Of a stretch of DNA of 64,000 nucleotides, positions 7,959 to 15,549 are shown piece after piece. Below the pieces are notes generated by a model. It saw nothing but the letters and a program-made list of their open reading frames with translations, did not search any database and had not been told where the DNA came from. Positions within the stretch are counted from its first letter, which is position 1; each line of letters opens with the position of its first letter. Source of the DNA: Candidatus Poribacteria bacterium (GTDB lineage: Bacteria; Poribacteria; WGA-4E; WGA-3G); NCBI GenBank assembly GCA_022828145.1, contig JAJEJA010000026.1:1-64000 (forward strand), read 5' to 3'. A program made the translations under genes and the position numbers.

Positions 7959-8699
7959 ATGAACATCCAAATGAAACTTTTCGAAACAAACGATAATTCA
8001 GAATATGGGTCAGTAGACAATTTAGATTATGAGTCAGTCGTAGATATGTATACAGATAGTATTCATTCAATGTATACGATGACTGCAGGACAAATTCGAG
8101 GCGCAAAAGGTGATCTTGTAGAAAATTTAGTTGATGTTATTGTCAAATTAGCATGGCATGAAATTGGCGGTAAGAAGGACCGGTTAGACATAAAAAAACA
8201 TACAGGAAGAATTTCTATTGATGAAGGCTATGTAGAAACACTAACGCCTAAATATGTTAGAGATCACATTGAACAGAATAAGGGTAAATATATTTATAAA
8301 GTTGAACTTGATAGAGCGGTTGAGATAGACAATAAGATAATTTTAGGTATAGAATGTAAGTCCTATATAGAAAATGCAATGTTCAAAAGAACTTTAAAGG
8401 ATTTTGAATTGATCGTGAAACTGCTTTATCCAGATTTGCTTTTTTGTGTGTTTCAATTTGAAAATAGCCTGGGAGGGGACTACGGAAAAGTAAGTGAACA
8501 AAGACAATTAGGAAGTGAATCAACACATACCTTACTTTCTCACACACCACTGGTAGATTTAGAAATTATTACACTTCTTGATGGTGATAGAAAATCAGAT
8601 AGGCCCATACATAAACGGGAATATTTTAAGGAACTTCCAGTGGAAAATATAGAAATTTGTGTAAATAAATTTAGGAATATACTTAAACCTTTTGTTTAA
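7959..8699 (+). CDS. Probable type II restriction endonuclease (PD-(D/E)XK type)
   Basis: A 246-residue protein directly after the methylase. In the middle, VELDRAVEIDNKIILGIECK contains an acidic residue followed by a hydrophobic strand and E-C-K, consistent with a PD-(D/E)XK nuclease core. GAKGDLVENLVDVIVKLAW near residue 47 resembles the helix preceding the active site in related enzymes. The recognition sequence cannot be predicted. An in-frame ATG five codons in (MKLFET) is an alternative start. The stop codon directly abuts the ISP C-terminal remnant at 8700, which marks the edge of the inserted module. Confidence 0.75.
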   Translation: MNIQMKLFETNDNSEYGSVDNLDYESVVDMYTDSIHSMYTMTAGQIRGAKGDLVENLVDVIVKLAWHEIGGKKDRLDIKKHTGRISIDEGYVETLTPKYVRDHIEQNKGKYIYKVELDRAVEIDNKIILGIECKSYIENAMFKRTLKDFELIVKLLYPDLLFCVFQFENSLGGDYGKVSEQRQLGSESTHTLLSHTPLVDLEIITLLDGDRKSDRPIHKREYFKELPVENIEICVNKFRNILKPFV

Positions 8700-9097
8700 C
8701 TGAAAAAACTATCCTTCTCCTTCTACACATACAACGAAGACGGCACAAACCGTCAAGAGAACATCACCGATTGGGCATTGGCAGAATTCCGATAGATTGG
8801 CGTGTTGAGAAGATGAAATTGTCTAAAGACAAAACGCAGTTGGTCTATAACGATTTTCTCACAATAGACGGTATTCCTGCTGCAGCGTTTGACTATCGGC
8901 TCGGTACGCGTTCCGTGTTAGAATGGATTGTGGATCAGTATCGCATCAAAACGGATAAACGGAGCGGCATTGTGAACGATCCGAATCGGGCAGATCAGCC
9001 TCGGTATATTGTGGAGTTAATTGGACGGGTTATCACCGTCAGTTTGCAGACGGTTGAGATTGTGGATGGTTGTAAAAAACACTGCCCATCTATGTAG
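8700..9097 (+). pseudogene. C-terminal remnant of the type ISP-like restriction enzyme
   Basis: Frame one (8700-8795) reads FYTYNEDGTNRQENITDWAL and then a stop. The frame beginning at about 8790 continues with RVEKMKLSKDKTQLVYNDFL, LGTRSVLEWIVDQYR and IVNDPNRADQPRYIVELIGR, ending near ITVSLQTVEIV. From memory, these are the target-recognition-proximal and C-terminal segments of the same protein family whose N-terminus lies at 6781. The join lacks the segment that normally lies between them and shifts frame, so an internal deletion has occurred. The open frame from 8771 is therefore not an independent gene. Confidence 0.7.
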
Positions 9098-9137
9098 TAA
9101 CTGACCCATAACCCTCTTCCGCGCCCATCTATGCCAA

Positions 9138-9473
9138 CTATGTTAACTGGGGCGCGTAATCCAGATCAGCTATATAATTGGCGCGATTCAGACAAATACT
9201 TTGCTGTAGCAACAATCCACATGCTTTAGGATTGTCCTCTCCATAGGCTTGTGCGGTGAGTCCTGTTGATGCCATTCGAATGAAACCGAAACCCCAATAG
9301 ATAAAACTGAACATAATGCTACCGAGTCCAAGGGCACCAAGATAAAGTTTGTTATCTAAACGTCCCATCAATGCTGTATCCACTGCACCTAAGAGTGGCA
9401 CAGAGAAGTTGCTTATAATGTTGGGGATTGAGAGTCTAAAGATCTGTTTGTTAATACTTTCAGTTTTCAACAT
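9138..9473 (-). pseudogene. Truncated MATE-family efflux transporter (N-terminal fragment)
   Basis: The first ~92 residues read like the start of a MATE (DinF/NorM) antiporter: LSIPNIISNFSVPLLGAVDT, MGRLDNKLYLGALGLGSIMF and STGLTAQAYGEDN. Homology stops at about LLLQQSI (near 9197); 19 unrelated residues follow before the stop. Full-length MATE proteins have about 450 residues and 12 helices; this has about two, so it is not expected to transport. The break lies beside the restriction remnant, suggesting that one rearrangement damaged both. Confidence 0.8.
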
Positions 9474-9723
9474 AGTATCTCCGTTCTGTAACCGATGTTT
9501 TGATGATTCTGTACTGATTTCTTTGCACGCAGCTATATGTTCACATATATTTTACTATAACTGATGAAATAATGAAAAATCAAGCACTGTTGATCTTATG
9601 ACAACTGAATAGACTTCTAGAGAAAGAGTTGCAAAACAGAAATATCAAAGAATTTCATTCATTAAACAACAAAGTAATATCATAATACTGTACGATTCAG
9701 GTTGGCATGCGATTCATTTTCTT

Positions 9724-9752
9724 TTGAAAATTTGCTGTAAATTTGGTATACT
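9724..9752 (+). promoter_or_regulatory. Sigma-70-type promoter for the lpxL-lpt operon
   Basis: TTGAAA at 9724-9729 and TATACT at 9747-9752 are separated by 17 bases. The start codon at 9762 is only nine bases past the -10 box and no Shine-Dalgarno is present, so the transcript is probably leaderless or nearly so. The rest of 9474-9761 is AT-rich with no other feature seen. Confidence 0.65.
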
Positions 9753-9761
9753 ATATTTCTA

Positions 9762-10634
9762 ATGAAAGATTGGTGTTATGGATTTGCCGCCGAACTGATT
9801 GGATTTTGTGTGTCTCTACTACCAAGATCAGCTGCATTGATTTTCGGTGGTTGGTTGGGTGTATTTGTGTATTGGATTGCCAAAGAGCATAGAAACTTGG
9901 CTTGCAAACATATCCATCAGAGTATAGATATTTCAGATGACCATCAGATTAAAGTAATCGCAAAGAGGTGTTTTGAGAATTTAGGTAAAACTGTCGTAGA
10001 ATTTATGCGGTTTCCAAAGTTGAAAGTGGAGAAGATACGAAAATATGTAAAAATTGAAGGTGTTGAGCATGTCGAGAACGCGATAGCACAAGGTAATGGT
10101 GTTATACTGATTACAGGTCATTTCGGTAATTGGGAACTCCTCGCTGCAAGTCTATCCGCACTCGTTGCACCCGTAACACCTATCGTTCGTGAATTGCGTT
10201 CTCGAAGTCTCAATTCGTTGGTTGTCAGATACAGACAACAAGCTGGATACACCACGATTGATAGGGACACTGGTATAAGAGATGCACTACGTTGTCTAAG
10301 ACGGAATGGACTTCTCGGTATCGTTGCAGATGTTGATACAACTGTAAACGGTGTGTTTGTTGACTTTTTTGATCAACCCGCATATACACCGTATAGTCCA
10401 ATTGCTTTTTCATTAAGGACAAGTGCACCAATCATACCAACCTTCATAGTTCGTCAATCTGACAATACACATCTGGTTAAAATTGAAGCACCATTAACAT
10501 TAGAAAAGTGTGATGATAAAGAAGAAGAATTGGTTGTTAACACACAGAAATTTACCAGCATTATTGAAGAATATGTACGCCAGTATCCTGAACAGTGGAT
10601 CTGGATGCACAGACGTTGGAAGACCCAACCTTAG
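9762..10634 (+). CDS. Lipid A biosynthesis acyltransferase (LpxL/HtrB family)
   Basis: A 290-residue inner-membrane acyltransferase that adds a secondary acyl chain to a lipid A precursor. The catalytic H-x4-E motif is HFGNWE (His120, Glu125), and the N-terminal hydrophobic segment (about residues 8-40) anchors the protein. FVDFFDQPAYTPYSPIAF matches the family's substrate-pocket region, and the C-terminus ends in the usual QWIWMHRRW. The start at 9762 gives the normal N-terminus and lies just past a strong promoter. It opens an operon with lptC, lptA and lptB, which indicates an outer membrane with lipopolysaccharide. Confidence 0.92.
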   Translation: MKDWCYGFAAELIGFCVSLLPRSAALIFGGWLGVFVYWIAKEHRNLACKHIHQSIDISDDHQIKVIAKRCFENLGKTVVEFMRFPKLKVEKIRKYVKIEGVEHVENAIAQGNGVILITGHFGNWELLAASLSALVAPVTPIVRELRSRSLNSLVVRYRQQAGYTTIDRDTGIRDALRCLRRNGLLGIVADVDTTVNGVFVDFFDQPAYTPYSPIAFSLRTSAPIIPTFIVRQSDNTHLVKIEAPLTLEKCDDKEEELVVNTQKFTSIIEEYVRQYPEQWIWMHRRWKTQP

Positions 10635-10653
10635 TGTTTTAAACGGACTAATT

Positions 10654-11244
10654 GTGAAGTTGTCAATTCTCAATAGTTTCTATTTTGTATTCTTGTTCTG
10701 TTTCTGTCTATTGTTCCTTATGGCATGTGAACGTGAGGAGAATGTTAGTGAAACGACAGAGCCGTTACCAGTCCAGCAATTGGATTCTTTTAGCACACAG
10801 CATAGAGAAGCTGGTATATTGAAGTGGACGCTTGTTGGCGATGCGTCTAAACTGATCAGCAATAATTCCAGAAATGTTGGTAACGAGATGATAGTGGAAA
10901 ATCCAACAGTTGAAATCTATGAAGAAGGTAAAATCTCATTGAAGATAACAGCAAAAACTGGAAAGTATTATCCGTCAGGTAAGAACAGAAACGACCTGTT
11001 TCTTTATGAAGATGTTGTTGGTATAAATGAGAAAGGTCAATTGTTCACTGAAGAACTTCAGTGGCGGGATAAAGATGGGACCCTTTATTCACCTGTTAAA
11101 GTAAAGATAGTTCGTGGAGATTCTACATGGATTGGTACTGAAATGGTAGCAAATCCTGACCTTGAAACTGTTAAGATGTCAAATAATAGATTCAGACTCT
11201 ACCCTAAAGATGAGGAAATAAATGAAGATAATGAAAATCAATAA
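10654..11244 (+). CDS. lptC: LPS export periplasmic/lipoprotein component LptC
   Basis: About 196 residues from a GTG at 10654. An upstream extension to 10510 overlaps lpxL in another frame and is not credible. The N-terminus is a hydrophobic segment ending in LFLMAC, a lipobox-like site, so it may be a lipoprotein rather than the single-pass form. The body LKWTLVGDASKLI...NPTVEIYEEGK is the start of the LptC beta-jellyroll, and TWIGTEMVANPDLETVKM is its end. It passes lipopolysaccharide from LptB-FG to LptA. The start codon is uncertain because no clear ribosome site is visible. Confidence 0.82.
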   Translation: MKLSILNSFYFVFLFCFCLLFLMACEREENVSETTEPLPVQQLDSFSTQHREAGILKWTLVGDASKLISNNSRNVGNEMIVENPTVEIYEEGKISLKITAKTGKYYPSGKNRNDLFLYEDVVGINEKGQLFTEELQWRDKDGTLYSPVKVKIVRGDSTWIGTEMVANPDLETVKMSNNRFRLYPKDEEINEDNENQ

Positions 11245-12130
11245 GAACACATTCTCTAATCTTTCGCATATTGTAAGAAATAGTTTTGTTTTCGTATGTA
11301 TCCTAATGTGGCTGATTATGTTTCCAGCGATCGCTGATGAGGACACTAACACTGAAAACACAGATGAAACAGCCGTAGAACAGGTAGAAGAAAATACAGT
11401 AGAACCAGATAACAGTGAAGAAGACAAGAATACAGACGAAAAGGAAAAAACGAAGACAGAAAATGAAAATACACCCGCAAATATCAAGAAGGAAGTGATT
11501 ACGGGCACTTCAGATGAAATGGAACGGGATCAGAAAACTGGAACTACGATTCTTCTTGGTAATGCTAAAACGCTGAGACATAACGAAGATGGTAAAGTAA
11601 TTGGATTTCTTAACGCTGACAAAATTACGATTATGACAGATTTGGATACAGGTGAGACCAAAGAAATAATCGCTGTCGGAAATGTTGAGATTCGAGACCA
11701 GGATATATTCGCTACTTGTGACCACGCTGTCATGGATAATCTCACAAACATTATAACACTTAAAGATAATGTTGAAGTACTACAGAATAATGATAGACTT
11801 GAAACAAAACTCTTTACCTTCAATAGAACAACCGGAAGACAAACCGGTGTCGGAGATGTCAAATTCAAAGTAACGATTACGCAGACTGTGCCAGAGGAGG
11901 AGAGTGAAGAGGGAGAAGAAGATAAAGAGGGAACTGATGAGGAAGATAAGGGGAAGGATGCAAGTGAAAAGGATAATGCAGGGAAGGATGCAAGTGTAGA
12001 GGAAGATAAGGAAGGTAGTGACGAGGAAGATAAAGAGCAAGATGAAAACAAAGATGGAAGTGATGAGGAAGATAAAGATGGGAGTGAAGAGGGAAGTGAT
12101 GAAGGAGATGGGAGTGAAGAGGATGAATAG
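11222..12130 (+). CDS. lptA: LptA/OstA-like periplasmic LPS-transport protein with long acidic tail
   Basis: 302 residues: a signal peptide (residues ~18-38, ending FPAIADE), an acidic Glu/Thr/Asn linker (~39-85), an OstA jellyroll (about 88-225, ITGTSDEMERDQKTGTTILL through DVKFKVTI) and an ~80-residue tail that is almost entirely Glu, Asp, Lys, Ser and Gly in EEDK-type repeats. Ordinary LptA has no such tail. The start overlaps lptC by 23 bases; an ATG at 11231 is an alternative. It bridges LPS across the periplasm. The tail is encoded by imperfect repeats at 11886-12127, so its length may vary between strains. Confidence 0.85.
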   Translation: MKIMKINKNTFSNLSHIVRNSFVFVCILMWLIMFPAIADEDTNTENTDETAVEQVEENTVEPDNSEEDKNTDEKEKTKTENENTPANIKKEVITGTSDEMERDQKTGTTILLGNAKTLRHNEDGKVIGFLNADKITIMTDLDTGETKEIIAVGNVEIRDQDIFATCDHAVMDNLTNIITLKDNVEVLQNNDRLETKLFTFNRTTGRQTGVGDVKFKVTITQTVPEEESEEGEEDKEGTDEEDKGKDASEKDNAGKDASVEEDKEGSDEEDKEQDENKDGSDEEDKDGSEEGSDEGDGSEEDE

Positions 12131-12213
12131 GGGCGTTAAGAAGATGTTTTGTACAAGAGAAATTTATCAGTATACGGTTTTTTACGGTAATTGAGGATAT
12201 AGGGTAAATTAAC

Positions 12214-12966
12214 ATGTCAACAGAGTTTCAAGCACATAACCTTGTCAAAAGATATACTCGGCGGGGTCCAATCGTTGTTAATGAGGTCAGTGTGTCTGTG
12301 GAACAAGGTGAAATAGTGGGTTTGTTAGGTCCCAACGGTGCAGGGAAATCAACGACATTCTACATAATGGTCGGCCTAATTCGTCCAAATTCGGGTCGAA
12401 TTACTTATGGAGATAGTGATATAACTTTTCTGCCGATGTATAAACGCGCCAGACTCGGTATCGGTTATCTGTCACAGGAAACTTCAATTTTTCGTAAGTT
12501 AACTGTGAAGCAGAACATCGAAGCAATTCTGGAGGCGAGAGGCATGCCGAAGAATGAACGAGAGGCGCGGATAGAAGAATTTACAGATGAACTCGGTATT
12601 TCTAACCTGTTACATCGTAAGGCGTATACCCTTTCGGGGGGTGAATGTCGGCGCGCAGAAATTGCACGGGCATTGGCCGCACAACCGGAATTTATACTTT
12701 TAGATGAACCCCTGTCGGGTATTGATCCAATCGCTGTCGCAGACATAAAACAACTGATACTTCACTTGCGGAACAGAAATCTGGGTATTCTGATTACTGA
12801 TCATAATGCAGTAGAAACCCTTAATATTGTTAATAGAGCTTATCTTATTGCCGATGGAAAGATTACGCTATCAGGCACACCTGAGGAACTCTTAGAAAGT
12901 GAAGTGGCAAGAGAACTCTATTTTGGACATAATTTCCAGTATTCCAAACAGGATTTTGCCTCGTAA
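12214..12966 (+). CDS. lptB: LPS export ABC transporter ATP-binding protein
   Basis: A 250-residue ATPase that powers LPS extraction with LptF and LptG, which are not in this window. The Walker A motif GPNGAGKSTTF, the signature LSGGECRRAE, the Walker B FILLDEPLSGID and the switch His in LITDHNAVETL are all intact. The spacing after lptA (83 bases) and the gene order lptC-lptA-lptB-rpoN-hpf match the arrangement well known in proteobacteria. Confidence 0.96.
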   Translation: MSTEFQAHNLVKRYTRRGPIVVNEVSVSVEQGEIVGLLGPNGAGKSTTFYIMVGLIRPNSGRITYGDSDITFLPMYKRARLGIGYLSQETSIFRKLTVKQNIEAILEARGMPKNEREARIEEFTDELGISNLLHRKAYTLSGGECRRAEIARALAAQPEFILLDEPLSGIDPIAVADIKQLILHLRNRNLGILITDHNAVETLNIVNRAYLIADGKITLSGTPEELLESEVARELYFGHNFQYSKQDFAS

Positions 12967-12977
12967 TTCGGTATTAA

Positions 12978-13004
12978 GTAGGGCGGTTAGGAAACCGCAC
13001 CTAC
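12978..13004. repeat. Short hairpin repeat, family C (GTAGG..GCGGTT-AGGA-AACCGC..CCTAC)
   Basis: The stem GCGGTT/AACCGC closes a four-base AGGA loop and is flanked by gtagg and cctac. Similar sequences occur at 33903-33926 and, as a larger pair, at 50470-50586. It lies between lptB and rpoN and could attenuate read-through, but no T-tract follows it. Confidence 0.6.
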
Positions 13005-13070
13005 CGGACTTCGGAAGCTAATATTAACCGTTTAATAACTTAATCTTCATAAAGGATTTTCTGAGATGAT

Positions 13071-14885
13071 ATGGAGTATTCCGCAATGAAAATGACGCCG
13101 AAACTTACTCAGCATCAGACTCAGCAACAGAGAATTGTCATGACTCCTAAGTTGCAGCAAGCAATAAAGGTGTTGATGTTACCCCAATATGAACTGTCTC
13201 AATTTGTTGAGCAAGAGATGCAGCAGAATCCATTTTTGGAAATTGAGGAAGAACATGAAACTGCTTTGAGTAAAGAAGATTACGACCCATCCCCACAATT
13301 GAATACGCCTGAAATTAATATAGATAAAAGGGATACAGAAGTTGATATTGATTGGCATTCGGTGTTTGATGACCTACGAACACCAGTTGTAACCGCTAAT
13401 AATGCAAATGATCCAGATGCACCTGAACCTGATGTTGCCGAAGCAATTTCACTACAAGAATTTCTTTATCAGCAACTTCAGTACTCACCTTTCACCGATA
13501 GACAACGCGAAATAGGAGAATTGATTATTGGAAATTTAAATGATGACGGTCAGCTTGTCATGAAAATGTTTTCATTGCCAAGTGATTTCTGTCAGGATTT
13601 TGAGAAGGGTGTTGTATCCACAGAATTAGAAATACTGCTGGTTAAGAAATTGCAATATAGTAATGATAACGCCAAACAATCGAAAAAAGAAAAGGATGAT
13701 GAACAGAGATTTAAAATTATGAATAGGGATGTATCATCGTCAGGTGTAGACAATAATAATAATAATCCAGATAGTTGGATACTAAATGATACTGAGGAAC
13801 TGAAAACCTATACAGTTGTAAAGGAAGACGATGAACTTACAGTGTATGAACTGACTTTAGAAGACATAGCTTGGGAAGTAGGTTGTTCGGTGTCTGAGGT
13901 AGAGGATGTACTTCAGACGATCCAAAATACATTTGAACCCGTTGGAGTTGCTTATCGTGATATCAAAGAAACGTTATGTCTTCAGATAGACCATCATCGC
14001 TTACACCCCATTAATTCTAATGGTCAGCGTAAGAGGCGTAGCGAGGAACCTTTAGATTTAGCAAAATGCATTGTGGAAGAACATTTGGACGATCTGTTGA
14101 ATAATAAAATTACAAACATATCGCGATCACTTGATGTAGAAAAAAGCAAGATACAGGAGGCATCCCGATGGATCAGTACATTATCACCGTATCCAGGAAG
14201 ATATTTCACCGACCCTGCTGTCAAAGATTTAGCGAAACATCATGGCTCAGTGCAAGGGATAATCCCAGATGTGCAGATCAAAGAAATAGATGGTGAGTAT
14301 CGTGTATTTCCTTTGGATGACTATGTGCCACGTTTGCGAATCAATCCGTACTATGTTAATCTGATGCGAAACGATAACCAGACTTTAGAACCGGAAACAA
14401 AAAAATGGATTGAACAGAAATATAGTGATGCTGCTGATCTTCTAAGCAGTATTATACAACGAGGACGCACGATTGAACGGGTTACAGAGGCGATATTTGA
14501 GATTCAGTCTGACTTCTTGACAGATGGTGCCAATGCAATTAAACCCTTAACGTTGAAGACAGTGGCAGATATGGCAGGTGTTCATGAATCAACGGTGAGC
14601 CGCGTCACAAGTAGCAAATATGTAGAGACCCCCCAAGGCACCTATCCTTTGAAGTTCTTTTTTAGCAATCAATTGGCTACAACGCACGGCGAATCTGTGT
14701 CAGCAAAACAGGTAAAAGCAATTATACAAGAGTTGATTAGTAAAGAAGATGCAGCCAAACCGCTAAGCGATCAAGCGATAAGTAATTCACTAAAGGATCA
14801 GGGAATAAAGGTAGCACGTCGAACAGTACAAAAATATCGTGAAGAACTTGGTATCCTTGCTTCCCGGCAAAGAAAAAATGTATAG
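13071..14885 (+). CDS. rpoN: RNA polymerase sigma-54 factor
   Basis: 604 residues, longer than the usual 400-500. Region I is the Gln/Leu-rich TQHQTQQQRIVMTPKLQQAI...QNPFLE. The core-binding part is interrupted by a Lys/Asp/Asn-rich insertion (about residues 195-260, including a run of Asn). The DNA-binding HTH is TLKTVADMAGVHESTVSRVT and the RpoN box is ARRTVQKYREELGI near the C-terminus. Sigma-54 needs AAA+ activators, none of which is in this window. An ATG at 13086 with GGAG nine bases upstream may be the true start instead of 13071. Confidence 0.95.
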   Translation: MEYSAMKMTPKLTQHQTQQQRIVMTPKLQQAIKVLMLPQYELSQFVEQEMQQNPFLEIEEEHETALSKEDYDPSPQLNTPEINIDKRDTEVDIDWHSVFDDLRTPVVTANNANDPDAPEPDVAEAISLQEFLYQQLQYSPFTDRQREIGELIIGNLNDDGQLVMKMFSLPSDFCQDFEKGVVSTELEILLVKKLQYSNDNAKQSKKEKDDEQRFKIMNRDVSSSGVDNNNNNPDSWILNDTEELKTYTVVKEDDELTVYELTLEDIAWEVGCSVSEVEDVLQTIQNTFEPVGVAYRDIKETLCLQIDHHRLHPINSNGQRKRRSEEPLDLAKCIVEEHLDDLLNNKITNISRSLDVEKSKIQEASRWISTLSPYPGRYFTDPAVKDLAKHHGSVQGIIPDVQIKEIDGEYRVFPLDDYVPRLRINPYYVNLMRNDNQTLEPETKKWIEQKYSDAADLLSSIIQRGRTIERVTEAIFEIQSDFLTDGANAIKPLTLKTVADMAGVHESTVSRVTSSKYVETPQGTYPLKFFFSNQLATTHGESVSAKQVKAIIQELISKEDAAKPLSDQAISNSLKDQGIKVARRTVQKYREELGILASRQRKNV

Positions 14886-14942
14886 CGTTAATGTGGAATT
14901 ATAATTTTTTATTATTATATTTAATATGCGGAGGGAGACATT

Positions 14943-15500
14943 ATGAATATAACCTACTCAGGGCATAACGTAAAAATAACTGAGGATATCCATAATTATA
15001 TGTTGAAACGAGCACAGAAAATTGAACCGCGTTTTGGTGAAATGCAAGAGTTTAATGTTATCCTTAGGTCAGAGAAAAATCGTTTTGAAGCAGAGGTGAA
15101 AGTATTAGCACCCCGTGTGTCGTTCTATGCCAAACATAAAACACACGAGATCATATCTGCCTTAGATGGTGCTTTTGATAAAGTAATAAGTCAGATCCGC
15201 AAACACAAAGAGAAAGTCAAAGATTGGCGACATAATGTCCCGCATCGTGAGGTAGTGGAAAAACTAAATCCCGAGACATCCGAAACGGCTTTAGATGTTG
15301 ACATCGCTGATCCGCCCGAGATAGTACCTGCATCTGAAAAGTTCGCTGCGAAACCACTTACGGTGAATGAAGCTCTTGCAGAACTACATTCCTCTGGCGA
15401 AACATTATTGATGTTCTTGAATTCAGATACGCGTCAGGTTAATTTACTCTATCAATCCGATGATGGGACGTATGGCTGGGTAGAACCATCTTTTACATAA
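14943..15500 (+). CDS. hpf: Ribosome hibernation-promoting factor, long form
   Basis: 185 residues. The N-terminal RaiA/HPF domain (about 1-100: MNITYSGHNVKITEDIHNYM, ALDGAFDKVISQIRKHKEK) binds the 30S decoding region. The C-terminal ~55 residues (LTVNEALAELHSSGETLLMF) are the dimerisation module of the long form, which alone can pair ribosomes into 100S particles. A strong Shine-Dalgarno (GGAGGG) precedes the start. The linker between the domains is acidic. Position after rpoN is conserved across many bacteria. Confidence 0.95.
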   Translation: MNITYSGHNVKITEDIHNYMLKRAQKIEPRFGEMQEFNVILRSEKNRFEAEVKVLAPRVSFYAKHKTHEIISALDGAFDKVISQIRKHKEKVKDWRHNVPHREVVEKLNPETSETALDVDIADPPEIVPASEKFAAKPLTVNEALAELHSSGETLLMFLNSDTRQVNLLYQSDDGTYGWVEPSFT

Positions 15501-15549
15501 CTGATCCGGTTAGGTTAGTTTGAACAATTGATTTCATTTAGGTAATTAT

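Noticed and set aside
8771-9097. Apparent 108-residue independent gene
   Set aside because: Its start lies in the middle of conserved restriction-enzyme homology and continues an upstream frame; it is a remnant.
11877-12215. Long minus-strand frames rich in His, Ser and Leu opposite lptA
   Set aside because: They are the mirror of the Glu/Asp-rich repeat codons of the real gene and have no ribosome sites.
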